64,000 nucleotides of DNA from Amycolatopsis antarctica (GTDB lineage: Bacteria > Actinomycetota > Actinomycetes > Mycobacteriales > Pseudonocardiaceae): contig NZ_NKYE01000003.1 of the NCBI RefSeq assembly GCF_002262875.1, positions 310,001 to 374,000 of the forward strand, given 5' to 3'. A program made the translations under genes and the position numbers. This document shows positions 36,488 through 44,134 of the stretch, piece after piece; positions within the stretch are counted from its first letter, which is position 1; each line of letters opens with the position of its first letter. The notes under the pieces are model-generated. The model did no database searches, was not told the DNA's origin, and saw nothing but the letters and a program-made list of their open reading frames with translations.

Positions 36488-37205
36488 TCTACCGACTCCC
36501 GGACACTATTCCCATCACACCATCAGGTGCCCCACACATACGAATGTGCCATTCGTACGAACTTCGACAGTCGAACGATGTGGGATGCGATGGGAACCGT
36601 TCCTATAGATAGTAGGGATCGCGGACAAATGGTGGTATGCGCCGCCGTACCGACCGTCAGTGAGGGCAATACCCCGCCTCTGAAAGGCAATGCCGAGTCG
36701 ACGCCACAGTGCGGTGAGGCCGCATGCCGTACACGTACCGCAATGCCCCCTGCGACATAGCGCAGCGCACCCGTCCCGTGCAGCCCGACACCGGAAACCC
36801 CCGTCCGGCCAGGAACCAGATAGCAATGCCGCCCGGAGCCAGCCGTACCGCCAAGTCAATTGCCGAAGAGAACCGGACGTCGCAGCAGGGGAACGAACCA
36901 ACCGCGACGTCAATCCGAACGCGACAACCAACCCGCACCGAGAAAAACGAAACCGAGAAACCCGTCCCGTGGGGAACTGTCGCTGGCGACAACAACGCAA
37001 AATGACCCGAGGAGCGACAGTTTCACACGGCCCGCCGAAGGCGTGCCCGAAACCGAATCATGCCCCCGGAGTACCCCACTGGCTCAAGACCGCCTGCCGC
37101 CCCGGCCTGCCCCGCGACGCCTTGTCCCCTCACTCCGCGACGCCCGATACCCTGCCGCGCCTGACCCCCGGCTTGCTCTGCGAGGCCCACCCCCCGGTCG
37201 GCCGC
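36488..37205. other. 718-bp stretch without a convincing gene
   Basis: The first part (about 36490-36620) is AT-richer than its surroundings and contains a palindrome; the middle (about 36850-37010) is A-rich with lysine/asparagine-like codons on both strands. Open frames here lack the third-position GC bias of neighbouring genes and show no family motif. It may be a decayed mobile segment behind the HNH gene. Confidence 0.55.
36539..36557. repeat. 19-bp inverted repeat
   Basis: TACGAAT–GTGCC–ATTCGTA: 7-bp perfect arms around a 5-bp loop, 52 bp upstream of the HNH endonuclease start. Candidate operator or element end; too short to act as a terminator. Confidence 0.5.
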
Positions 37206-37820
37206 CTACCCCCCGGCAGCGTCGCCGGAACCGTTCCCGGACCCACCGCCCGCGTCAACGGCGGCGCGGACGGCCTCGACGATGGTGGCGCCCGCGACCT
37301 CGAGCGCCTCGGTGTTCCGCTGCGCCCTGCTGAGCACGAACGCACCCTCCAGGCTGGTGAGCAACGCGATGGTGAGCCTGCGTGAGGTCGCCTCGTCGAG
37401 CCCCCACTCGCGGAAACGTTCGGCACCGGTGGCGATCCAACTGTCGAACACGTCGGCCGTGGCGCGCCGCAGCGCCTCGTTGGTGCTGGCGACCTCCAGT
37501 GCGATGGTCGCGATCGGGCAGGCATCCGCGTAGTCGGTCTCGCGCAGGGTTTCCGCCGCACTGCTGAAGATCGTCTCGACGCCGGTGATCAGATCCGGGG
37601 CCGGGTCGAGGATCGCCTGGAAGAGCAGTTCGTACATCGCCCCGGACGAGCGGATGACCTCCTCGCCGAGCTGAACCTTGCCCCCCGGGAAGAAGTGGTA
37701 GATCGAGCCGAACGGCGCGCTGGCCGCGGCGACGATCTGTTTCAGGCCCGTGCCGGTGTAGCCGTTGCGGCGGAACAGTTCCGCGCTGGCGTCCATGATG
37801 CGGTTCTTGGTGCCGGCCAC
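37206..37820 (-). CDS. TetR/AcrR-family regulator (LmrA/YxaF-like)
   Basis: 204 residues. The helix-turn-helix reads RIMDASAELFRRNGYTGTGLKQIVAAASAPFGSIYHFFPGG, residues about 8-48. The C-terminal region DACPIATIALEVASTNEALRRA is typical of the LmrA/YxaF subgroup. GTG 37820 has AAGGGG upstream; the frame runs further but without a better start. It is divergent from the hydrolase gene and probably controls it and itself through the 37877 palindrome. The C-terminus ends in a Gly/Ser-rich tail. Confidence 0.88.
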   Translation of the reverse strand: MAGTKNRIMDASAELFRRNGYTGTGLKQIVAAASAPFGSIYHFFPGGKVQLGEEVIRSSGAMYELLFQAILDPAPDLITGVETIFSSAAETLRETDYADACPIATIALEVASTNEALRRATADVFDSWIATGAERFREWGLDEATSRRLTIALLTSLEGAFVLSRAQRNTEALEVAGATIVEAVRAAVDAGGGSGNGSGDAAGG

Positions 37821-37876
37821 CGGCGTACCCCTTCGGTGTCGTTGCGATGCCCTCACAGCATACGGTAGCTTCTGAC

Positions 37877-37888
37877 TAGAGCGATCTA
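37877..37888. promoter_or_regulatory. TetR-type operator (TAGA-N4-TCTA)
   Basis: TAGAGCGATCTA lies 57 nt upstream of the TetR start and 91 nt upstream of the hydrolase start. TAGA-N4-TCTA sites are typical for LmrA/YxaF-like TetR proteins. Confidence 0.5.
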
Positions 37889-37978
37889 TCAAGTTGGCGT
37901 TTCGCGGTCCAACACCGCCCGGCAGACCGCCGGCCCGTCACGCGCAACGTTCGTCACGGAGCTCACAGGGGAGTGACC

Positions 37979-38908
37979 ATGCCGCAGGTCGAACTGTCCG
38001 CCGGGACCATCGAGTACACCGACACCGGAGGCGACGGCCCGGTACTCGTCCTGCTCCACGGGCTGACCATGGACGGCTCGCTGTGGGACGAGGTGGTGGC
38101 CGAGTTCGGCGGCAGCTTCCGCTGCGTCCGGCCGACCCTCCCGCTGGGCGGGCATCGCATCCCGATGCGCCCCGGCGCCGACCTGACCCTGCGCGGCATC
38201 GCCCTGCTCACCGGCGAGTTCCTCGAACGCCTCGACCTGCACGAGGTGACGCTCGTGCTGAACGACTGGGGCGGCGCGCAGATCCTGCTCGCCGAACAGC
38301 GCGCCGAGCGCGTCGCACGCCTCGTCCTCACCTCCTGCGAGGCCTTCGACAACTACCCGCCCGGCATCCCCGGCAAAGTCATCGGCATCGCCGCACGCCT
38401 GCCCGGCGGTCTCGCGCTGATGCTGCGGACGCTGCGCCTGCGAGCGGTACGCCGAGCCCCCGCGTCCTGGTCCTGGCTGATGAAAGGCCCCATGCCGCAC
38501 GCGCTCATGGACCGCTGGTTCGCCCCCGCCACCGACGACCCCCAGATCCGCGGCGACCTGCGACGCTACGCACTGTCCATCCCGTCAAGGCAGACCCTGC
38601 TCGAATGGGCCGAGCGAATGCGCACCTTCACCCGGCCCGTTCTCATCGCCTGGGCCACCGAGGACAAGATCATGCCCATCGAGCACGCCCACCGGCTCGC
38701 CGCCCTCTTCCCCGACGCCCGCCTGATTGAGATCGCGGACAGCTACACCCTCATCCCGATCGACCAGCCCACACGGCTCGCCGGGATCCTTTCCCGGTTC
38801 GTCGCCGAGACACCGATCAGGACTCCCGGCGCAGCGGCGTATCCGTGTCACCCGGAGCGTCCGGAGCAGACGGATCACGGTGCGCCCGCTCACCGAAGAC
38901 GAGGTTGA
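37979..38908 (+). CDS. Alpha/beta hydrolase, haloalkane dehalogenase-like
   Basis: 309 residues. Core landmarks are VLVLLHGLTMDGSLWDEV (oxyanion HG), LVLNDWGGAQ (nucleophile elbow with Asp in place of Ser, about residue 101) and IAWATEDKIMP (acid). The usual catalytic His near the C-terminus is not visible: the matching segment reads IADSYTLIPIDQP. The substrate is unknown. The last 30 residues (HPERPEQTDHGAPAHRRRG end) are read from DNA that is antisense to the permease C-terminus, a 92-bp convergent overlap. GGGGAG lies 6 nt before ATG 37979. Divergent TetR control is likely. Confidence 0.78.
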   Translation: MPQVELSAGTIEYTDTGGDGPVLVLLHGLTMDGSLWDEVVAEFGGSFRCVRPTLPLGGHRIPMRPGADLTLRGIALLTGEFLERLDLHEVTLVLNDWGGAQILLAEQRAERVARLVLTSCEAFDNYPPGIPGKVIGIAARLPGGLALMLRTLRLRAVRRAPASWSWLMKGPMPHALMDRWFAPATDDPQIRGDLRRYALSIPSRQTLLEWAERMRTFTRPVLIAWATEDKIMPIEHAHRLAALFPDARLIEIADSYTLIPIDQPTRLAGILSRFVAETPIRTPGAAAYPCHPERPEQTDHGAPAHRRRG

Positions 38909-40178
38909 GCAGAACGGCCGCGATACAACCCGCGCTGATGCCCGAGCCCAGGACCGTCTGCACGCCGGGCGGGAAACCGGCGTAGAAGTCCGGCGCGGCG
39001 ATCGGAATGATGCCGATCCCCAGCGACGCCGCCACGATCGTCACGTTCGCCGGACGGTCGAACGAGGCCTTCGCCAACGCCCGGATACCGCTCACCGCCA
39101 CGCTGCCGAACAACACCAGCCCCGCACCGCCCAGCACCGGCTGTGGCACCAGCGCAACGATGCCGCCCGCCACCGGGAAAGCGCCCAGCAGCACCAGGAT
39201 CCCACCGCTGACCGCCACCACGTAGCGGCTCGATATCCGTGTCAACGACACCAGGCCGACGTTCTGCGCGAAGGCCGTACAGGCGAAACCACCGAACACC
39301 GTGCTGACCGAGGTCGCCAGACCGTCCGCCCGCAGACCGTCCGCCAGCGTGCGCTCCGTCGCCGGACGATCCACGATCTCGCCCAGCGCCAGGATGTCCG
39401 CGGTGCTCTCCGCCATCACCACCAGCATCACCACGATCATCGACAGCACCGCGGCGACATCGAAACCCGGCGCACCGAAGTGAAACGGCGACACGATCCC
39501 GAACGCGGGGGCGTCCCGCAGCGTCGACCCGTCCACCATTCCCAGCGGCCACGCCACCAGCGTGCCCGCCACCAGCCCCAGCAACAGCGCCACCCGGCTC
39601 CAGAACCCGGACAGGAACCGGTTCAACCCCAGCACCAGAATCAGCGTGACCCCGGCCAGCAGCAACCCTTTCGGCTCCACCCGGTCCTGCTGATCCGACA
39701 CCCACCTGATCGCCACCGGCAACAGCGACACCCCGATCAGAGTGATCACCGTGCCCGTCACCACCGGCGGGAAGAACCGCGTCAGCGACGCGAAGAACGG
39801 GGCCGCCAGCACCACGAACGCCCCGCCTATCAGCGTCGCCCCGTAGACGAAACCCAGCGCCTCGCCCGGACTGTGCTGCTCCGCGATCGCCAGCACCGGG
39901 GCCACCGTCGCGAACGTCACCCCGTTCACCAGTGGCAACCGCGCCCCGAACCGCCACACCCCGAGTGTCTGCAACAAGGTCGCCAAGCCCGCCGTGAACA
40001 GGCTCGCACTGATCAGCAGACTGAGCTGCCCACCGGAAAGGCCCACCGCCGCGCCGATGATCAGCGGCGGTGCCACCACTCCCGCGTACATCGCGGCCAC
40101 ATGCTGCAGGCCGCCCAGAAGTAGTTGCGGGACCGGTGGAATCCGATCCACCGGATGCGTTTCGGTGTGCGGCGGCAT
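38817..40178 (-). CDS. NCS2 xanthine/uric acid permease
   Basis: 453 residues with about 14 hydrophobic segments. The family signature motif appears as FAQNVGLVSLTRISSRYV (about residue 290), with the conserved helix-8 acidic residue in MAESTADILALGEI. The N-terminal LLGGLQHVAAMYAGVVAPPLIIG is typical of purine permeases. Position directly after uricase (19-nt gap) supports urate or xanthine uptake. Last gene of the uricase operon; the C-terminus overlaps the convergent hydrolase gene. Confidence 0.92.
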   Translation of the reverse strand: MPPHTETHPVDRIPPVPQLLLGGLQHVAAMYAGVVAPPLIIGAAVGLSGGQLSLLISASLFTAGLATLLQTLGVWRFGARLPLVNGVTFATVAPVLAIAEQHSPGEALGFVYGATLIGGAFVVLAAPFFASLTRFFPPVVTGTVITLIGVSLLPVAIRWVSDQQDRVEPKGLLLAGVTLILVLGLNRFLSGFWSRVALLLGLVAGTLVAWPLGMVDGSTLRDAPAFGIVSPFHFGAPGFDVAAVLSMIVVMLVVMAESTADILALGEIVDRPATERTLADGLRADGLATSVSTVFGGFACTAFAQNVGLVSLTRISSRYVVAVSGGILVLLGAFPVAGGIVALVPQPVLGGAGLVLFGSVAVSGIRALAKASFDRPANVTIVAASLGIGIIPIAAPDFYAGFPPGVQTVLGSGISAGCIAAVLLNLVFGERAHRDPSAPDAPGDTDTPLRRES

Positions 40179-40197
40179 GATGCCTCCAGGGTGTCGC

Positions 40198-41091
40198 TCA
40201 GAACGCTTCGAGCGTGTGCCAGGCGAGACCGGGATCCCCGGCGTCGTCCCGCGTCACGGTCCCCTCGATGAGCCCGTACGGCCGGTCGGCCGCGAAGAAG
40301 ACCTCGTTCGGATTGTCCAGGCCGAACGAGGACAGGTCGACCAGGAAATGGTGCCGGTTGGGCAGAGACAACCGGATCTCGGCCAGCTCGTCCCTGGCGG
40401 CCAGCGCCGCCTCACCCATCGCGTACAAGGTCTGCTGCAACGACAGGCTGTGCTTGTTCGCGAACGTCTCCAGCAGCGCCCGGCGCACCGCGGCGAAACA
40501 CGCCGACCAGTCCGCCGCCGCCCCGTCCCGGTACCGCCAGCGCGCCGTGACCGCCGTCGCCAGGATCCGATCCTCCGTCTCCGGCAGCGTCGTGTACTCG
40601 TCGCGCGGGAAACCGTGGAACTCCGAACCGGTCGACTTCAGCACCACCAGACCCGACAGCCCGGACACCACCCACGAGGAATCCCCGTCGATCGTCACCG
40701 CCGTCGTCCGCCGCTCCTCACCACCCCGGGAGAACGCGTGATCGTGCGGCGAACCGTCCACCGTGATCCGGTCCCACGGATGCTCCTCGACCAGAATCCG
40801 CGCACCCGTGATGTGCTCGAACCCGTCCACGAAATGCCTGCCCACGCGCAGCGCGAAATCCTCCAGCTCATGCACCCCGTGCTGCTTCGCGAACGCGTAC
40901 ACCGTGTTCTTCTGCGTGTCCGTGGCCACCACATCGGCGTTGTCGCCGGACAGGTGCGTCGCCTCCAGCCTGCCGCGCAAAGCCGTCGACACCGTCAGAT
41001 CACGCAGACGATGCACCGGGCCGTCCCGGCCCACGGTCACCATGCGGATCTCCGCCTTGCCGTACTGGTTCGGACCGAGACGAACACCCAT
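40198..41091 (-). CDS. Urate oxidase (uricase)
   Basis: 297 residues, cofactor-free uricase that oxidises urate to 5-hydroxyisourate. Active-site residues are visible: Lys in QYGKAEIR (residue 12), Thr in VVATDTQKNTVYAF, the QQTLYAMG segment and His in NRHHFLVDLS. Length equals the family norm. It is 7 nt from the HIU hydrolase gene that consumes its product. Confidence 0.96.
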   Translation of the reverse strand: MGVRLGPNQYGKAEIRMVTVGRDGPVHRLRDLTVSTALRGRLEATHLSGDNADVVATDTQKNTVYAFAKQHGVHELEDFALRVGRHFVDGFEHITGARILVEEHPWDRITVDGSPHDHAFSRGGEERRTTAVTIDGDSSWVVSGLSGLVVLKSTGSEFHGFPRDEYTTLPETEDRILATAVTARWRYRDGAAADWSACFAAVRRALLETFANKHSLSLQQTLYAMGEAALAARDELAEIRLSLPNRHHFLVDLSSFGLDNPNEVFFAADRPYGLIEGTVTRDDAGDPGLAWHTLEAF

Positions 41092-41098
41092 CGTCGGA

Positions 41099-41416
41099 TC
41101 AGCTCCCGCGGTAGGTCGAGTAGGAGAACGGGCTCAGCAGCAGCGGAACATGGTGATGCGACACCGGATCGGCGATCCGGAAACACACCGTCACCTCCGG
41201 GAAGAACGCATCGGGGCCCAGATACTCACCGGTGCCGAAGACCAGCCGGTACACCCCCGCCGAAAGCTCCTTCGGGCCGAGATCACGCACCCGGCCATCC
41301 ACATCGGTACGTCCCGACCCGACCTCCGCTCCCGCCGAATCCTCCAGCCGCACCGGAACACCCGCCGCTGGACGGCCCAGCGCCGTATCCAGCACATGCG
41401 TCGTCACAGTGCCCAT
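41099..41416 (-). CDS. 5-hydroxyisourate hydrolase
   Basis: 105 residues, transthyretin-like fold. It hydrolyses 5-hydroxyisourate to OHCU. The N-terminal TTHVLDTALGRPA, the DVDGRVRDL strand, the double His in SHHHVPLLLSPFSYSTYRGS and the diagnostic C-terminal YRGS are all present. GGAGG precedes the ATG. It lies between the OHCU decarboxylase and uricase genes in pathway order. Confidence 0.96.
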   Translation of the reverse strand: MGTVTTHVLDTALGRPAAGVPVRLEDSAGAEVGSGRTDVDGRVRDLGPKELSAGVYRLVFGTGEYLGPDAFFPEVTVCFRIADPVSHHHVPLLLSPFSYSTYRGS

Positions 41417-41450
41417 GCCGCCTCCACGGGAGAGAGTGTGTCGGCGGGGC

Positions 41451-41969
41451 TCATGCCGGTACCGCCTTCTCCAGGCGCAGCAACGCGATCGCGGCCAGCT
41501 CCCGGCCGGCGACGCGCAGCTCGGTCTCCGGATCGTTGCCCATCCGCGAACGCAGATCCGCAAGCAGCTCCCCACCGGAACGCCCGTTCGCGCACACCAG
41601 ATACACCTGGCCGAATCGTCGCTCGTACTCGGCGTTCGCCGCCCGGAACTCCGCCACCGCGGCATCGTCCACACCGGACTGCTCCGAACGCGACCATCCC
41701 GCCGACGGACTCGACCGCACCGGCCGCTCACCGATCCGCGGATGATCCGCGATCGCGGCACGCACCTCGTCCGGCACCAGCGGATCCGCGGCCCGCCGCG
41801 CCGCGGCGAGCAACTCCGCGCGATCGGCGTAAGGACGGCCCGCGAGAACGGCATCCGCCCAGCGCGGCACCGCCAGGCACGTCAGCAACAGTGGCCGCAC
41901 CCGCGCCACGCCCGCGGCGTTGAACTCGGCCAGGCCGAGTTCGGCCACCGCACCGGAACTGGCTGGCAT
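41451..41969 (-). CDS. 2-oxo-4-hydroxy-4-carboxy-5-ureidoimidazoline decarboxylase
   Basis: 172 residues. Converts OHCU to (S)-allantoin. The catalytic His lies in AIADHPRIGE (about residue 75), and AEFRAANAEYERRFGQVYLVCANGRSGGELLADL is the conserved C-terminal substrate region. First enzyme gene behind the strong promoter at 42035-42063; 34 nt upstream of the HIU hydrolase start. Confidence 0.95.
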   Translation of the reverse strand: MPASSGAVAELGLAEFNAAGVARVRPLLLTCLAVPRWADAVLAGRPYADRAELLAAARRAADPLVPDEVRAAIADHPRIGERPVRSSPSAGWSRSEQSGVDDAAVAEFRAANAEYERRFGQVYLVCANGRSGGELLADLRSRMGNDPETELRVAGRELAAIALLRLEKAVPA

Positions 41970-42034
41970 GAGCGGCTCCTCGGCGTGACGACGACGTGGC
42001 GACGACGTATGCGAACGCGTGACGATGCCAGCAG

Positions 42035-42063
42035 ACGCTACGACCGCCGCGCCCGCGCGTCAA
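42035..42063 (-). promoter_or_regulatory. Sigma70-type promoter of the uricase operon
   Basis: On the minus strand TTGACG (rc of 42058-42063) and TAGCGT (rc of 42035-42040) are separated by exactly 17 nt. The pair lies 66 nt or more before the OHCU decarboxylase ATG. It has the best -35/-10 spacing seen in the window. Confidence 0.65.
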
Positions 42064-42074
42064 CAAAGTGTTGA
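42060..42074. promoter_or_regulatory. 15-bp palindromic operator overlapping the -35
   Basis: TCAACA–AAG–TGTTGA is a perfect inverted repeat with 6-bp arms. It overlaps the -35 of the uricase promoter, as expected for repression. Candidate binders are the adjacent YheO-type HTH protein or PucR. Confidence 0.55.
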
Positions 42075-42101
42075 AACCAACTCACAATCGGCCGGAGCCT
42101 G

Positions 42102-42467
42102 TCACCCGGTGTCGCGATTGAGGTAGTTGTACACCGTGAACCTGGTGACGCCGAGTGCCGCGGCCACGCCCTCGACGGCGCCGCGCAGGGTGAACGCGCC
42201 CCGTTCCTCCAGCATCCGCACCGCCCGTTGTTTCGCCGGCCGGTCCAGCGAGTCCAGGCTGCCGCCGAGTTCGCCCTCGATCTCCAGGATCAGCCGCTCC
42301 AGCGCGGTGGTGAGATCCGGCCCGGGCAGCCGGACGGCAGCCACCTCGACGCCATCCCACACCAGCGGCACGTCACCCGCCCGCCGCTGCGCCACCGGGA
42401 CCAGCTCCGCCCCGATCCGCTCCAGCAGAGGGATGACCGCCTCGACGAGTGGATGCTCGGTGCCCAT
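42102..42467 (-). CDS. YheO-type helix-turn-helix regulator
   Basis: 121 residues. The C-terminal 45 residues ([45 protein letters not shown] region) match the HTH_22 domain of YheO-like regulators. The N-terminal 75 residues are shorter than the YheO PAS-like sensor and show no known family. It lies between the thiamine-binding-like gene (3-nt gap upstream) and the uricase operon promoter, so it is a strong candidate for regulator of urate genes. Its ligand is unknown. Confidence 0.78.
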   Translation of the reverse strand: MGTEHPLVEAVIPLLERIGAELVPVAQRRAGDVPLVWDGVEVAAVRLPGPDLTTALERLILEIEGELGGSLDSLDRPAKQRAVRMLEERGAFTLRGAVEGVAAALGVTRFTVYNYLNRDTG

Positions 42468-42470
42468 CGT

Positions 42471-42716
42471 TCAGCCTTCGCCCGGACGGCGGATCTGGAC
42501 GGTGAACCGGGTCGCGCCCGCGTCCATGGCGGCCCTGGCGATGGCGGGCAGGGCGGCGAGCACAGCGTCCGCGTCCCCGTGCGCGGTCGTGCCCAGCGGC
42601 CCGAAATCCGTGCCGAGTCCGGCGCCGTCCGCGGCTTCCCTGGCGCGGATCGCGTGCGCCGGTGGCTCGCCCTCGCCGCGGAACGGCTCGCTGGTGAACT
42701 CGGCTTCCAGTTCCAT
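42471..42716 (-). CDS. Thiamine-binding-like (MTH1187/YkoF) small protein
   Basis: 81 residues, ferredoxin-like fold. Family marks are [11 protein letters not shown] at the N-terminus, [26 protein letters not shown] in the middle and GATRFTVQI at the end. Relatives bind thiamine or small cyclic ligands. The stop is 3 nt from the start of the YheO-type HTH gene, which lacks a full sensor domain. The pair may form a split ligand sensor; this is inference. Divergent from allantoinase. Confidence 0.75.
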   Translation of the reverse strand: MELEAEFTSEPFRGEGEPPAHAIRAREAADGAGLGTDFGPLGTTAHGDADAVLAALPAIARAAMDAGATRFTVQIRRPGEG

Positions 42717-42797
42717 GAACGGCACGGTATCTGTTCTAGTGGTGAACCGGCAGTGCCGGAGACAGGACCGACGGTGACCGTCAGGAGAGGGGAACGG

Positions 42798-44132
42798 ATG
42801 TCCGGCTACGACACGGTGTTCCGGGCGTCGCGGGCGATCACCACGGATGGTGAGCGGGCCTGCGAGGTCGGTGTGCTCGGCGGCCGGATCGCCGCCGTCG
42901 AACCGCTGGGCGCCGGGCTCGGCGGCACCCGGACGGTGGAGTTCGGCGACCAGGCCGTACTCCTGCCCGGCCTGGTCGACACCCACGTGCACGTCAACGA
43001 TCCCGGCCGGGACGAGTGGGAGGGCTTCGAGACGGCCACCCTGGCGGCGGCCGCGGGCGGCGTCACCACCATCATCGACATGCCGCTGAACAGCCTGCCG
43101 CCCACGGTCGACGTGCCTTCCCTGGCAGCCAAACGGGCCGCGGCGAACGGGCGGATCCACGTCGATGTCGGTTTCTGGGGCGGCGCGATCCCCGGCAACC
43201 TGGGCGAACTCGCCGAACTGCACGGCGCCGGTGTCTTCGGCTTCAAGTGCTTCCTGCTGCACTCCGGCGTCGACGAGTTCCCGCCACTGGAGCCGGACGG
43301 ACTCGAACACGCGATGCGCACGGTGCGATCGCTCGGCGCGCAGCTCATCGTGCACGCGGAGGACGCGGGGACGATCGAGGCGGCGCCGGACGCGCACGGC
43401 GTCCACTACGGCGACTTCCTGCGTTCCCGCCCGCCGGAGGCGGAGGACCGCGCGATCGAGCGCGTGCTCGACACCGCCGCGCGCACCGGCGCCCGGGTGC
43501 ACATCCTGCATCTGTCCTCTTCGGACTCACTGGCCAGAATCGCCCGCGCCAGAGCCGACGGCGTCGAGGTGACGGTGGAGACCTGCCCGCACTACCTGAC
43601 GTTCACCGGCGAGCAGATCGCCGACGGGGCGACCCAGTTCAAGTGCTGCCCCCCGATCCGGGAGGCGGGCAACCGGGACCGGTTGTGGGAGGGGCTTGCC
43701 GACGGCCTGATCGACTGCGTCGTGACCGACCACTCGCCGTGCACCCCTGAGCTGAAACGCCTCGACACCGGCGATTTCGGCCTCGCCTGGGGCGGTATCT
43801 CCGGTCTCCAGCTCGGCCTGGCCGCCGTGTGGACGCAGGCCCGGGAACGAGGACACGCCCTCGCCGACGTCGTCCGGTGGATGTCGGCCGCCCCCGCCGC
43901 GCAGGCCGGATTGCGGCGCAAAGGGGCGATCGAGGTCGGCCGCGACGCCGACCTCGCCGTGTTCGCCCCGGAGGAGGAGTTCCTGGTGCGGGCCGAGCGA
44001 CTGCGGCACCGCAACCCGGTGAGTGCCTACGACGGACGGACCCTGCGTGGCGTGGTGCGCGGCACCTGGCTGCGCGGTACCGAGGTGGACGGTGTGACCG
44101 CCGCCGGAACAATGCTGATCAGGGAAGGATGA
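42798..44132 (+). CDS. allB: Allantoinase
   Basis: 444 residues. Hydrolyses allantoin to allantoate with a binuclear metal centre. Ligands visible: [21 protein letters not shown] (about residue 60), the carboxylated Lys in [11 protein letters not shown] (about 147), VHAED, ILHLSS and VTDHSPC (about 315). The LLPGLVD start and the [11 protein letters not shown] segment fit allantoinases rather than dihydropyrimidinase. AGGAGAGGGG lies before the ATG. The end overlaps a possible allantoicase ATG at 44129. Confidence 0.95.
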   Translation: MSGYDTVFRASRAITTDGERACEVGVLGGRIAAVEPLGAGLGGTRTVEFGDQAVLLPGLVDTHVHVNDPGRDEWEGFETATLAAAAGGVTTIIDMPLNSLPPTVDVPSLAAKRAAANGRIHVDVGFWGGAIPGNLGELAELHGAGVFGFKCFLLHSGVDEFPPLEPDGLEHAMRTVRSLGAQLIVHAEDAGTIEAAPDAHGVHYGDFLRSRPPEAEDRAIERVLDTAARTGARVHILHLSSSDSLARIARARADGVEVTVETCPHYLTFTGEQIADGATQFKCCPPIREAGNRDRLWEGLADGLIDCVVTDHSPCTPELKRLDTGDFGLAWGGISGLQLGLAAVWTQARERGHALADVVRWMSAAPAAQAGLRRKGAIEVGRDADLAVFAPEEEFLVRAERLRHRNPVSAYDGRTLRGVVRGTWLRGTEVDGVTAAGTMLIREG

Positions 44133-44134
44133 AC

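Noticed and set aside
36724..37005. Possible 93-codon gene in the 36.5-37.2 kb gap
   Set aside because: No ribosome site, no family, and third-position composition unlike neighbouring genes.
42726..42745. DasR-like site between the thiamine-binding-like gene and allantoinase
   Set aside because: GTTCTAGTGGTGAAC shares too few positions with the dre consensus.
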